From Candidatus Saccharimonadota bacterium (GTDB lineage: Bacteria > Patescibacteriota > Saccharimonadia > Saccharimonadales > SZUA-47), in assembly GCA_020428015.1 (NCBI GenBank), contig JAGQNQ010000004.1, forward strand, positions 1 to 38,626: a DNA stretch of 38,626 nucleotides. Direction: 5' to 3'. Positions 1-8,081 of this stretch are shown here, one piece after another. Position 1 is the first letter of the stretch, and each line of letters starts with the position of its first letter. Made by a program: the position numbers and the translations under genes. The notes under the pieces were generated by a model. That model was not told where the DNA came from, made no database searches, and saw nothing but the letters and a program-made list of their open reading frames with translations.

Positions 1-41
1 ACGATTTTGTCGATAATCTCCTTTGCTTTCTTGTCGTCCAT
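1..41 (-). CDS. 5' fragment of a gene downstream of the VirB4-like ATPase
   Basis: An ATG whose complement lies at 39-41 opens a frame that stays open to the window edge and reads MDDKKAKEIIDKIV. An AAGGAG Shine-Dalgarno overlaps the stop region of the ATPase gene, and only 3 bp separate the ATPase stop from this ATG, so the two are almost certainly co-transcribed and coupled. Only 13 full codons are visible, lysine-rich and helical, so no function can be given. Confidence 0.6.
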   Translation of the reverse strand, partial: MDDKKAKEIIDKI

Positions 42-44
42 GAT

Positions 45-2099
45 TTACTCCTTACTTTCTTTCGTTGAATTCTGCTGCATGATGTCGTCCAGGCTTGGCG
101 GTGGTCCATTTTGTATTGATTCTTGTTCCAGGCCAATAACTTCCGGACTCCGCGGAGGCGGAGCAGGTGGTTTTGGTGGTGGCTGTTCTGCAGGAATATC
201 GGCTGGGGTTGGGGTGTTCTGTTGTTCGGGATCAAGTTGTACTGTCTGACCAACGGGGACGTGATCCGCTTTTTCGATGAACTTATCAATAGTCGCCGGG
301 GTGCCTTTATACACCTTCGGAACAAAATCTTTGTCCATGCTGGTTGAAATCACATGGTGCTCAACATCAAGGGTTCGCGCTTTGAAACACGGCAAGAGCA
401 GTCCGTTACTCGCAACGCGGACAATACATTCGCGTGGATGCAGATCGGTGAGCAAGCGTACCTTGATAGTTTCTTCATTGATGCCTTTGTCTTTTGCTTC
501 AAGCAGCATCTCTTTCGGTAACTCCATAGGCAAGTTTCCGACTAACTGGACAGCGTCTTCCTCAGCTACCCTAAAGCAATAGTAGTTGTAGACATTTGCA
601 AAGATTGCATCCTGTAAAAACTTCTCAACTTGAGTGAAATACTGCTGTGTCAAAATAACGAATAAGTTGAATTTACGTGCTTCGGATAGTATCTGTGCAA
701 GTGCGGGGTTTTGGACGACGGATACCTCATCGATAAACAGTAAAACCCGTTCATTGAACGAACGTGATTGGGCGAGTAAGAATATCTGCTGGATCAGGAG
801 TCCGGCAATCGTCTTAACCACTTTTTCACCCATGCTGACTTTATTGAGTGAGAAAACGGTCAAGAAATTACTATTTATAGTTTGCTGCAAGGATAAACCA
901 CCTTCTGCGAGCAGAGCGGGCTGTAGTTCGAGTTCATCAACAATTGCAATGATAGGCAACAGGCCCTCGTTATAGAACGCGGTGCGAATCTCATTGAAAT
1001 CGGTCGCAAAGAAGTGACTGATGTTGTGCGGTACATGGCCTTCAACATGGTTGAGCACTTTTTGACGATATTCTAGCTCGGTGAGAAAGCGCTTCAGGGT
1101 ACCAAGTGACATATTGCGTGAACTGAACAGAACAAACAGACTAAAGCGTAATACTCTCTCGACTCGTGGGTTGAAGCTCTCGCCCATGAGTGACTTCATA
1201 AGCGTCGTGGTCAGTTCTGTGGCTGCCGTGATATCTGCCTCTGCGCCAGCAAAAAGTTCGGTCGTTTCGTTATTGAAATCAATGACTTTGGTGTCGTTCA
1301 TATGGCTTAAATCCGCAGCGAGGCTGGCGTGCGGATCGATAACCACAACGCGGTAATTGTATCTGTTTGGTAGGCGATGAATGCGGTCAACAAGTAGTTC
1401 GATAAACTTGGACTTACCAGAACCGCTCGCACCGACAATCATCGAGTGTTTATCGAATTCGTAGGCAGGCAGCGGTAAGTAGTAAGGTTTCGGAAAGTAG
1501 GGAAAGGTGCTGACTTCAAGGAGTGCGTTGATATTTTCTGGGTTAATCATGTGCAGGACTTTTTCAATATTCAGATACTTCGGTACTTCGCTTTTCATAA
1601 AGTTGTTGGCCGTATTGAAGTCGAACGCAAATAAATGAGCGGGGAAAGTACCAGTTGATTTCTTGGCTAGTGAATATTCGCCGCCGGCGTTTTTGAAATA
1701 CATAAGAAGTGTGACTCGTGCACGCTTTGACGTCAGTCGCGTTACATCACAGACGAAATGTTCCAAGGTTCGACCACGCTTAATGGACATTTTTTCCTGC
1801 AGATTGAGAAGTGTGCCGCCAGTCACAAAGTTTACAAATCGTTCACGCTTGGTGTGTGTTGGCAGGCTTGCTGTGTGTGCATCAACGGGTTTGAGTGTAC
1901 AAAAGGTTACGTTGCTGGATATGGCGCTCAGGTCACGGTCAGACTGCACAAAATATCTGACATGATTGTCTTTGAACAAAATATGAAAACGTAACTTCTT
2001 AAAACTACCGGTATAGCCAGATAGCGTCGTATAAAATGTCTGAAAATCTTCAGCCTTCACGACATCTTTGTTTATAAACAGTTCAAAAACGTTCGTCAT
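45..2099 (-). CDS. VirB4/HerA-type (DUF87-like) P-loop ATPase with proline-rich tail
   Basis: 684 residues. The N-terminal ~200 residues are family-specific and unrecognised. The ATPase core has Walker A GASGSGKS near residues 224-231 and Walker B with the acidic pair in LLFIDE near 453-458, followed by an ILTQQ stretch (sensor-like) near 482-486. This arrangement belongs to the FtsK/HerA superfamily as seen in VirB4/TraC conjugation ATPases and DUF87 helicases. Residues about 620-684 are a disordered tail rich in Pro, Gln and Glu. Such ATPases energise type IV secretion, type IV pilus-like machines or DNA pumping. No other secretion genes are visible, but the operon continues off the left edge. 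A TAGAAT hexamer lies 9 nt before the ATG on the minus strand. I infer an envelope-associated motor; the exact machine is unknown. Confidence 0.75.
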   Translation of the reverse strand: MTNVFELFINKDVVKAEDFQTFYTTLSGYTGSFKKLRFHILFKDNHVRYFVQSDRDLSAISSNVTFCTLKPVDAHTASLPTHTKRERFVNFVTGGTLLNLQEKMSIKRGRTLEHFVCDVTRLTSKRARVTLLMYFKNAGGEYSLAKKSTGTFPAHLFAFDFNTANNFMKSEVPKYLNIEKVLHMINPENINALLEVSTFPYFPKPYYLPLPAYEFDKHSMIVGASGSGKSKFIELLVDRIHRLPNRYNYRVVVIDPHASLAADLSHMNDTKVIDFNNETTELFAGAEADITAATELTTTLMKSLMGESFNPRVERVLRFSLFVLFSSRNMSLGTLKRFLTELEYRQKVLNHVEGHVPHNISHFFATDFNEIRTAFYNEGLLPIIAIVDELELQPALLAEGGLSLQQTINSNFLTVFSLNKVSMGEKVVKTIAGLLIQQIFLLAQSRSFNERVLLFIDEVSVVQNPALAQILSEARKFNLFVILTQQYFTQVEKFLQDAIFANVYNYYCFRVAEEDAVQLVGNLPMELPKEMLLEAKDKGINEETIKVRLLTDLHPRECIVRVASNGLLLPCFKARTLDVEHHVISTSMDKDFVPKVYKGTPATIDKFIEKADHVPVGQTVQLDPEQQNTPTPADIPAEQPPPKPPAPPPRSPEVIGLEQESIQNGPPPSLDDIMQQNSTKESKE

Positions 2100-2148
2100 C
2101 TGACAATCATTCTAACCGCTAACGCTCAAGATTACTAGAGAATGGGGG

Positions 2149-2160
2149 TATACTAAAGGA
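2149..2160 (+). promoter_or_regulatory. polA -10 element, leaderless-type spacing
   Basis: TATACT at 2149-2154 is followed by exactly 6 nt (AAAGGA) and then the polA ATG. Transcription would start at or next to the ATG. AAGGA directly abuts the start codon with no spacing, so it is unlikely to act as a Shine-Dalgarno. No good -35 is seen. Confidence 0.5.
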
Positions 2161-4827
2161 ATGGCTGAGGTAGCACGAAAAAAATTGGCAATTATCGACG
2201 GAAAATCGGTGTTTTATCGTGGCTATTACGCCATGCCAAATCTTTCGACCAAAGACGGCACACCGACCGGTGGAGTATATGGCTTCTGTGCCATGGCACT
2301 GGAGCTGATTAAGCGCTACAAACCTGACTATGTCTGTGTGGCGTGGGATAAGCCGAAGACAAATATTCGCAAAAGGTTAGCACTGTACCCAGACTACAAG
2401 GCAGGGCGCAAGCCAGCACCACCAGATTTTTACGCGCAAATACCAATACTTCATGAAGTGCTAGAAGCGTTCAACTGGCCACTGTATGAGCTAGATGACT
2501 ACGAGGCAGATGACATTATGTGTTCAGTCAGCAAAAAAGCCACGGCCGCCGACATTGAAACTATGTTAATCAGCAGTGATTTGGACATGCTGCAGTGTGT
2601 GAGTTCGCATGCGCATATGTACGCACTCAAAAAAGGGCTTACCAATATTGAACTTTTCAACCCAGAAAGTTTTGAAGAGAAGTATGGTGTGCGGGTTGAA
2701 CAATTTTTGGATCTGAAAGCGTTAAAAGGTGACTCTAGTGACAATATTCCAGGCGTACCCGGCATTGGTGAAAAGGGTGCAGCCGATCTTTTGAAGCAAT
2801 ATGACACATTGGATGGAGTGTACGAAAACATTGCACTCATCAAAGAAGCGACAGCCAAGAAACTAGAAGCAGGGAAGGATTCTGCCTACCTGAGCCGTGA
2901 AGTTGCACGGTTGTTCGACGACGCGCCGATTGATCTCGACCTTGAACAAATGGATGTAAATAAGCTGGATACAGCTGAACTCGCAGCGATTCTAAAACGA
3001 CTGGAATTCAGGAGTTTGCTCAAGAATTTGCCGGAGGGTATGCAGAACCACGATGTCGAAAATATCGCTCCTGCCAGTGCGACTCATGAACTTCACGTGC
3101 CAAAAGTGGTACATGTGACTAATCAAGCGGATTTGAAAAACGTGAAGCTCGAAGGTGATGTGGTGCTGCACGCGCGTAGCGCGGGTAAACACGGCAAAGA
3201 TCCAAGTATTGTGCTGCTTGCTGACAGTGAAACTTGCTATGCGATTGACGTACGTAAAATATCAACTATTAACTCTCAACTATTAACTCTATCGGGTACG
3301 GTTATTGGGCATGACGTAAAAAACAGTCTGAAAGTACTGCTAGAAATTGGATTCGAAACCTTGCCTCGCGTGGCGCATGATACGTTAGTTGGTGCGTTCA
3401 TTGTGAACAGTTTGCGTCGTGATCAAACACTGACCGAGCAGGCGAGCAACGATCTCGGCTACGAGGTAGAGCTCGATAATATTGATGATGATGAGGCTTT
3501 GAGCAAGGCAGCTGAAATTGTCGCGGTGATTCGTGAGCTGGCAAATCTACAAGGTGAACAAATGAGTGAGGTGACGAGCCTTATTAAAATGGCGGAGACC
3601 GTCGATTGGCCGGTCATACCAGTACTGGCACGCCTAGAGCGGGCGGGTATGAAGCTGGATCCGAAATTCTTCGGTAAATTATCTGAGCAGCTCGCAGACC
3701 AAATCAGCGACGTTGAACAAACGATTTATGGCCACGCTGACCAAGAGTTCAATATTTCGAGTCCATCACAACTAAGCGAGATTTTGTTTGAGAAGTTGGG
3801 GTTACCCGTCAATGTGACGAAGAAGGGTAAAGCAGGGCATTACAGCACCGCCAGCAATGTATTGGAGAAGCTCAAAGGCGTGCATCCAATCGTTGACGAG
3901 ATTGAGCGCTACCGTGAGTACACGAAGCTGAAGAGCACCTATGTTGATCCGTTACCAACGATGGTAGATGAGCATGACCGTGTGCACAGTACGATGAACC
4001 TGACGATTGCAGCCACCGGACGACTATCCAGCATTGATCCGAATCTGCAAAACATTCCGGTGCGCACCGAGCTGGGGCGCAAAATTCGTGAAGGCTTCAT
4101 TGCAGATAAAGGTAACGTGCTGATTAGTGCTGATTACAGCCAGTTTGAGCTGCGCATCGCAGCAGCTATGAGCGGTGACCAGGCTATGATTGATGCCTTC
4201 AACGAAGACCGCGACATCCACACCGAAACGGCTGCATTAATTCAGGGCGTTGATGCCAAAGATGTGACGAAGGAGATGCGCTACGCAGCGAAGGCAGTGA
4301 ACTTCGGAATTTTGTACGGGCAAGGTGTGCACGGACTTTCTGAAGGTACGGGCATTAGTTATGCAGAGGCAAAACAATTTATAGATAAATATTTTGAGGT
4401 ACGACCAAAGCTGAAAGGTATGATTGAGGGCTTTAGAGCGCAAGCGAAGGACAAAGGCTACGTTGAAACAGTCATGGGCCGCCGACGTCCAACACCTGAT
4501 GTGCAAAGTAGCAACTTTATGGTTCGTGAAGGTGCATACAGAGCAGCCATCAATATGCCAATCCAAGGCTCTGCCGCTGACCTGACCAAGATGGCAATGG
4601 TGCAGGTGGAGGAACACCTGCAAGAGTTAAGAGGTAATAGTAAAGAGTTAAATGCTTGGCCACAGCAGATCATGCAAATCCACGACAGCATCATGGTCGA
4701 ATGTGCTGAGAGAGATGCTGAAAAAGTAGCCACAATGATGAAAGAAACCATGGAACAAATCCACCCAGAGCTCGGCGTAAACCTCCGCGTAGACGTATCC
4801 ATCGGCAAAAACTGGGGCGAACTATGA
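2161..4827 (+). CDS. polA: DNA polymerase I
   Basis: 888 residues: 5' flap nuclease (about 1-290), an exonuclease-like domain (about 300-480) and the Pol A polymerase domain. The nuclease acidic residues are in place (DG near the N-terminus, YEADD, SSDLD, GDSSDNIPG, followed by the helix-hairpin-helix). Polymerase motif A carries D658 in SADYSQFEL; motif B has K711 and F715 in KAVNFGILYG, the Phe favouring dNTP over ddNTP; motif C is H841-D842-S843, where most Pol I enzymes have HDE. The middle domain lacks the DxE and downstream Asp residues for 3'-5' proofreading (GHDVKNS replaces a GxNxKYD-type motif), so it is probably structural only. The role is Okazaki fragment maturation and gap filling. 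It begins an ATGA-coupled three-gene unit. Two short repeat-like stretches interrupt the coding sequence. Confidence 0.97.
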   Translation: MAEVARKKLAIIDGKSVFYRGYYAMPNLSTKDGTPTGGVYGFCAMALELIKRYKPDYVCVAWDKPKTNIRKRLALYPDYKAGRKPAPPDFYAQIPILHEVLEAFNWPLYELDDYEADDIMCSVSKKATAADIETMLISSDLDMLQCVSSHAHMYALKKGLTNIELFNPESFEEKYGVRVEQFLDLKALKGDSSDNIPGVPGIGEKGAADLLKQYDTLDGVYENIALIKEATAKKLEAGKDSAYLSREVARLFDDAPIDLDLEQMDVNKLDTAELAAILKRLEFRSLLKNLPEGMQNHDVENIAPASATHELHVPKVVHVTNQADLKNVKLEGDVVLHARSAGKHGKDPSIVLLADSETCYAIDVRKISTINSQLLTLSGTVIGHDVKNSLKVLLEIGFETLPRVAHDTLVGAFIVNSLRRDQTLTEQASNDLGYEVELDNIDDDEALSKAAEIVAVIRELANLQGEQMSEVTSLIKMAETVDWPVIPVLARLERAGMKLDPKFFGKLSEQLADQISDVEQTIYGHADQEFNISSPSQLSEILFEKLGLPVNVTKKGKAGHYSTASNVLEKLKGVHPIVDEIERYREYTKLKSTYVDPLPTMVDEHDRVHSTMNLTIAATGRLSSIDPNLQNIPVRTELGRKIREGFIADKGNVLISADYSQFELRIAAAMSGDQAMIDAFNEDRDIHTETAALIQGVDAKDVTKEMRYAAKAVNFGILYGQGVHGLSEGTGISYAEAKQFIDKYFEVRPKLKGMIEGFRAQAKDKGYVETVMGRRRPTPDVQSSNFMVREGAYRAAINMPIQGSAADLTKMAMVQVEEHLQELRGNSKELNAWPQQIMQIHDSIMVECAERDAEKVATMMKETMEQIHPELGVNLRVDVSIGKNWGEL
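3262..3289 (+). repeat. Perfect 14-bp tandem duplication inside polA
   Basis: TCAACTATTAACTC occurs twice head to tail at 3262-3275 and 3276-3289, inside the degenerate exonuclease-like domain. It encodes a low-complexity Ser/Leu/Thr stretch. Related AGTTAATAG / ATAGTTGA strings occur near 4624-4650 (also in polA) and 15486-15510 (before holA), so this may be a dispersed short repeat family. Confidence 0.8.
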
Positions 4828-4904
4828 CTAAAAAGATTAAGAGAGGTTTGGTTCCACAGCCACCAATACCCCCACTAAGACCCCGACCAAAGATAAAGCC
4901 ATGA
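4824..4904 (+). CDS. 26-residue basic, proline-rich peptide gene, ATGA-coupled on both sides
   Basis: The ATG at 4824 overlaps the polA stop (ATGA, 4824-4827) and its own TGA overlaps the next ATG (ATGA, 4901-4904). The peptide begins MTKKIKRGLVPQ and continues PPIPPLRPRPKIKP: 9 of 26 residues are Pro and 8 are Lys or Arg. A GGGGCG stretch 6 nt before the ATG could help ribosome binding; otherwise translation would depend on ribosomes leaving polA. The double coupling is the main evidence that it is translated. The function is unknown. PPxPP-type sequence can slow ribosomes and call for EF-P, so it could also act as a translational regulator of the following gene (inference). Confidence 0.55.
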   Translation: MTKKIKRGLVPQPPIPPLRPRPKIKP

Positions 4905-5578
4905 AAGCCTATCACGAATTAGTGCAGAAATTTTATGATGCCTTAAAAACAAATAAGGCGAAAAATCTCGATGTAGAAATTTATAAAATGGCTAGAAAAG
5001 AGGTGGACACTATTGTTGAAGAGAGGAAATCGACTTTCATTGAGACGCAAAGGTTTAGTGCAGAGGAAGGCAATAGAATATCAACAACAACGGTTACTCA
5101 GTTAATGCTTGTTGCAACAATTGCAATAGGTTTTGTGTCGAGTAATTTAAGTGAATGGAAAACTCTTGAGAATAAAGTAACCATAACGGTAGGACTGGTC
5201 ATGCTATGTTTATCCATATTTTTTGGAATTCTTGAACTAGACAGGGATGTCCGTTTTTTTAGAAAATCATCAGACTACAACTCAGACATGCTACAAAAGC
5301 TTCTTGGGTATAAGTATGAAAGTTTTCAAGAATTTGATGGTGATGTTGAGAGTGAAAAGAAAAAGCGCCGAATAACACAATCCACAAAGAGAACACTGTA
5401 TTATTTGCAGGCTCTTTTTTGTATAGCTGGCTTCTTTTTGGTCATATTCGGATTCACAACCAATCTTGATCTTCGCCAGACTGTAGAGGCTGTTTTAAGT
5501 TTTATTTCGGATCAGTTATTTTTATTTATGGTAGCATTTATTATTCTAGTAAGAGTCATTAACTCCATAAAGTTATAG
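4901..5578 (+). CDS. Four-helix membrane protein of unknown function
   Basis: 225 residues. A helical charged N-terminus (about 1-60) is followed by two hydrophobic segments (about 66-84 and 96-116), a charged cytoplasmic-type middle with several Lys/Arg (about 118-165), and two more segments (about 167-187 and 200-220). The hairpin-linker-hairpin layout slightly recalls SLATT-type effector membrane proteins, but no diagnostic motif is visible and I do not assign it. Base composition looks clearly more A/T-rich than polA, which may mean acquisition. It starts by ATGA overlap with the proline-rich peptide gene, with only a weak Shine-Dalgarno. Confidence 0.75.
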   Translation: MKAYHELVQKFYDALKTNKAKNLDVEIYKMARKEVDTIVEERKSTFIETQRFSAEEGNRISTTTVTQLMLVATIAIGFVSSNLSEWKTLENKVTITVGLVMLCLSIFFGILELDRDVRFFRKSSDYNSDMLQKLLGYKYESFQEFDGDVESEKKKRRITQSTKRTLYYLQALFCIAGFFLVIFGFTTNLDLRQTVEAVLSFISDQLFLFMVAFIILVRVINSIKL

Positions 5579-5637
5579 TCCATTCTTTTGGTGTGTCATG
5601 GTTAATTTCGGCCTAAAAGAATAGCAAACCGATGATC

Positions 5638-5729
5638 TTTGTTGTTGCTAATCACAATTTATTGCAGGCGTTGTAGCTAGGAGGAAGCGAAGCGCCTAAA
5701 TAGCCTGCATTGTGATTTCAACTAACAAA
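5638..5729. repeat. Long imperfect inverted repeat (candidate structured RNA or miniature element)
   Basis: Nested arms: TTTGTTGTTG (5638-5647) against CAACTAACAAA (5719-5729, one bulge), AATCACAA (5650-5657) against TTGTGATT (5710-5717), and TGCAGGC (5663-5669) against GCCTGCA (5703-5709), with a bulged TTTAT on one side. Inner AGGCG/CGCCT can also pair. It lies in a 279-bp gene-free stretch after the membrane gene. No ORF spans it. It could be a terminator-like structure, a small RNA or a remnant of a miniature inverted-repeat element. Confidence 0.6.
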
Positions 5730-5808
5730 ATCATAGTGTTTGTTTATTCCTGGGCCGTCGCTTCTTTGCTTCGTTTCTAGTCGACACAAGAAATGAAGGC
5801 GTGGGGTG

Positions 5809-5828
5809 AGGGGCTGGCACTAGCCCCT
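5809..5828 (+). terminator. Hairpin, possible weak terminator
   Basis: A perfect 7-bp stem, AGGGGCT (5809-5815) and AGCCCCT (5822-5828), with a 6-nt loop. Only two T follow the stem, so intrinsic termination would be weak. It lies just ahead of the promoter for the next membrane gene and may insulate it from upstream transcription. Confidence 0.4.
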
Positions 5829-5843
5829 TTGCAGTGAAAATTT

Positions 5844-5857
5844 GCTACACTACACCC
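5844..5857 (+). promoter_or_regulatory. Extended -10 promoter, leaderless-type spacing
   Basis: TGC followed by TACACT (5846-5851) forms an extended -10, with 6 nt (ACACCC) before the ATG at 5858. This spacing decides the start: the GTG at 5834 lies upstream of the presumed transcription start. Confidence 0.5.
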
Positions 5858-6445
5858 ATGGATTGGACGGCATTTTTCAAACACTTCGCACTCTATAGTG
5901 TTTTAACAAGCACTGCATTCGGATATTGGCTCTATCGACGAACAAAACACACAAAGTCTGGAAGAATAAGTTATTCAGCCGTTACGAATAAAACGAATTA
6001 CTATATTTTTGGAGTCGGAATCACGTTATCGACAGCCATGATGGCTCTCAATGTGTATGGATATATGATGCAAGCTACTGCAATGCCACCTTCGTTGTTT
6101 TGGCTTTTTGGCATAGCTTTTGGTTTGTTGCTTATACTAGGCTGGATTCCTGCGTCAGAGGGCATACTACATGAAATTCACCACTGGTCTGCATGGATAA
6201 TGTCATATTTACTGCTAACCCTTGTTGGTTTGCTGTTCGTAGACTCTTACGAATCGTTTCAAAAGGGGAACAGCATGGTCAATGGCTGGCTGCATGTAGT
6301 AGGTATATTTTTTGTACTCGCACTTGCGATTGTGGGAACTTACACAAACAAGCCAGGACTTAGCAAAAAACAATCTCTTCATTCACAACAGCTGTATTTC
6401 TTTGTTTTTCAACTAGCGATACTAGCGAGGATATATCTTGCTTAA
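5858..6445 (+). CDS. Polytopic membrane protein, unknown
   Basis: 195 residues from the ATG at 5858; a GTG at 5834 would add 8. About five to six hydrophobic segments span the chain, with small polar loops and scattered His (for example HEIHHW mid-chain). I do not recognise the family. The last 8 bp overlap the Nudix start, so it is the first gene of a coupled membrane protein-Nudix-HAD-membrane protein cluster. Confidence 0.7.
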   Translation: MDWTAFFKHFALYSVLTSTAFGYWLYRRTKHTKSGRISYSAVTNKTNYYIFGVGITLSTAMMALNVYGYMMQATAMPPSLFWLFGIAFGLLLILGWIPASEGILHEIHHWSAWIMSYLLLTLVGLLFVDSYESFQKGNSMVNGWLHVVGIFFVLALAIVGTYTNKPGLSKKQSLHSQQLYFFVFQLAILARIYLA

Positions 6446-6938
6446 AGAGATAATCGTCGACGAACAGGACAATCCTATAGGGGCAAAAAGCTGGGATGAG
6501 CGAACCTACGATGATATTTACCGTGTTTCAGCTGTGTGGCTAACCGACCTAAGTGGTACGTACTGCCTTCTAACCCAACGCAAACATACGAAAACAAATG
6601 ATCCAGGTAAATGGATGATGGCAGCAAGTGGCACGGTTGAAGAAGACGAAACATACGACAGTAACATCGTAAAAGAAATAGCGGAAGAGATTGGACTCAC
6701 GGGTATTGAACTAAAAAAATGCGAAAAAGTTTTTCAGGACGACGGAAAAAATAAGTTTTTCGTACAGTTTTACTCTGGTGTAGTGGATATGAAAACAGCC
6801 AAAGTTGTTATTCAGGAAGAGGAAGTAGAACAGTATATGTGGATAGAAATATCAGAGCTTCTAAAATGGCTTCAGGACAGGCCAGAGGACTTTGTGCCGT
6901 CAATGAAGCGCAGCCTCGAGGCGGTGGGGGCGATATGA
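6438..6938 (+). CDS. Nudix hydrolase (IPP isomerase/MutT-type)
   Basis: 166 residues. The Nudix box G-x5-E-x7-KE-I-x-EE-x-GL is complete, with the usual Arg of the RE pair replaced by Lys; its glutamates bind the catalytic divalent metal. The N-terminal pattern (VDEQDNPIG, then a WLTD...LLTQR strand) resembles Nudix proteins related to isopentenyl-diphosphate isomerase, which often cleave nucleoside diphosphate derivatives; the substrate cannot be read from sequence. Start: TTG at 6438, supported by a GAGGA Shine-Dalgarno about 7 nt upstream and by an 8-bp overlap with the preceding gene. Its TGA overlaps the ATG of the HAD gene, so translation is probably coupled. Confidence 0.88.
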   Translation: MLKEIIVDEQDNPIGAKSWDERTYDDIYRVSAVWLTDLSGTYCLLTQRKHTKTNDPGKWMMAASGTVEEDETYDSNIVKEIAEEIGLTGIELKKCEKVFQDDGKNKFFVQFYSGVVDMKTAKVVIQEEEVEQYMWIEISELLKWLQDRPEDFVPSMKRSLEAVGAI

Positions 6939-7501
6939 TTAAGGCGATAATTTTTGACTGCTTTGGAGTGGTCGTCAACGACACCATGCCTGCTGCGTAT
7001 GCAAGCCTCGGCGGAGATTTCGAAAAAGATAAATCAGCTATCAATGCTGCCATTGATGCTGCAAATAAAGGACTGATTCCACGCTCAACCGGACCAATTG
7101 CTGAGCTGCTGGGTGTGAGCGAAGAAACGTGGATTAGTGCCATTGCAGCCGGGCGGGAAAAGAACGAATCGTTGCTGGAGTATATTTTAGAACTGCGCAA
7201 AACCTACAAAGTTGGTATGTTATCGAATATTGGCAAAGGCGGGTTTGAACGGTTGTTCGAGGATGGGTTCTTGGAACAGTATTTTGACGCTGCGATTGAG
7301 TCATCAGCACTTGGCTTTGCGAAGCCAGAGCCAGAGGCCTATGAAACAGTTGCTGATCAACTTGGCGTGCGACTGGATGAATGCGTGTTCACCGACGATC
7401 GACAAGTGTATATTGATGGCGCAACCGCCGTGGGCATGAAGGCTATTTTGTTTAAAGACACAGAGCAGTTTAAGGCTGACCTGCAGGAGTTTTTAAGGTA
7501 G
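6935..7501 (+). CDS. HAD-superfamily hydrolase
   Basis: 188 residues from the ATG at 6935, which overlaps the Nudix stop (ATGA); an upstream in-frame GTG at 6839 would lie inside the Nudix gene and is rejected. Motif I is FDCFGVV with the Asp nucleophile but no second Asp, as in the YihX/haloacid dehalogenase-like subgroup. Motif II is MLSN, motif III Lys is in FAKPEPEAY, and motif IV is VFTDDR. The helical cap between motifs I and II fits subclass IA. Likely a small-molecule phosphatase. A paralogue with the same start (MIKAI-FDCFGV) is at 12868-13455. Confidence 0.9.
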   Translation: MIKAIIFDCFGVVVNDTMPAAYASLGGDFEKDKSAINAAIDAANKGLIPRSTGPIAELLGVSEETWISAIAAGREKNESLLEYILELRKTYKVGMLSNIGKGGFERLFEDGFLEQYFDAAIESSALGFAKPEPEAYETVADQLGVRLDECVFTDDRQVYIDGATAVGMKAILFKDTEQFKADLQEFLR

Positions 7502-7506
7502 CCATT

Positions 7507-8052
7507 ATGTTCTCGTTTGTGCTTATCTTACTACCAATACTTCTTGTGAATACGTGGCATGGGTATCTGTTGCTCAACATTAAAGACAATAAGCCCGAAA
7601 CTATCAGCGAGCATGCAGCAGATAACGACAAATGGCTAAAAATTCACCGAATTGTTCATGTGATCTCGTCGCTTCTGCTCATCTCATATGCGCTGTACTA
7701 TCTACATCCCTTAGGCCTACACACAACCGCAAACATACTCATCGTTGGAGCCCTGCTTGATGTCATCGAAGTAATGACTCTGAGCAAAGATATGCATCAC
7801 GGACCGGAAGCGCTGAAAAGCCCACATACTTTTACTGCGTGGGGTATGGGGTTAAGCTATATGATGTTCGCGGTGTTTTTGGTGCGCGAGAGTTCATTGC
7901 CCGCGTGGAGTATGCACGCGGTCTGGATGCTGTTCATGATGATGCTCGGGACTTCTATTATCCTAAAGTTCAAAAAGTTTTGGGCATTTCAGATGAGCTA
8001 TTTCTTACTATTATCCACAATAATAATTACTGCGCATCAAAATTTATTGTAA
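7507..8052 (+). CDS. His-rich polytopic membrane protein, unknown
   Basis: 181 residues with about five hydrophobic segments: an N-terminal helix, then segments near 55-75, 77-95, 113-130 and 140-180. Several His lie near membrane borders (HGYLL, HRIVHV, MHHGPEA). AAGG 8 nt before the ATG is a fair ribosome site, and the gene follows the HAD stop by 5 bp, so it is likely in the same transcript. Family not recognised. Confidence 0.7.
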   Translation: MFSFVLILLPILLVNTWHGYLLLNIKDNKPETISEHAADNDKWLKIHRIVHVISSLLLISYALYYLHPLGLHTTANILIVGALLDVIEVMTLSKDMHHGPEALKSPHTFTAWGMGLSYMMFAVFLVRESSLPAWSMHAVWMLFMMMLGTSIILKFKKFWAFQMSYFLLLSTIIITAHQNLL

Positions 8053-8058
8053 TAATAT

Positions 8059-8076
8059 TATAATACTGTTACAGTA
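8059..8076 (+). promoter_or_regulatory. Promoter with overlapping 13-bp palindrome (autoregulatory operator candidate)
   Basis: TATAAT lies at 8059-8064. TACTGT-T-ACAGTA at 8064-8076 is a perfect palindrome overlapping the probable transcription start. TACAGT at 8071-8076 is also a possible extended -10 (TGT before it) exactly 6 nt before the ATG. AbrB-type antitoxins bind such dyads to repress their own operon, so this is a likely operator. Confidence 0.55.
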
Positions 8077-8081
8077 AACTT

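Noticed and set aside
5834-5857. GTG start adding 8 residues to the membrane protein
   Set aside because: The extended -10 TACACT lies inside this stretch, so the transcript would start after the GTG.
6839-6934. N-terminal extension of the first HAD protein
   Set aside because: It lies wholly within the Nudix gene; MIKAI at 6935 is the normal HAD start and overlaps the Nudix stop.
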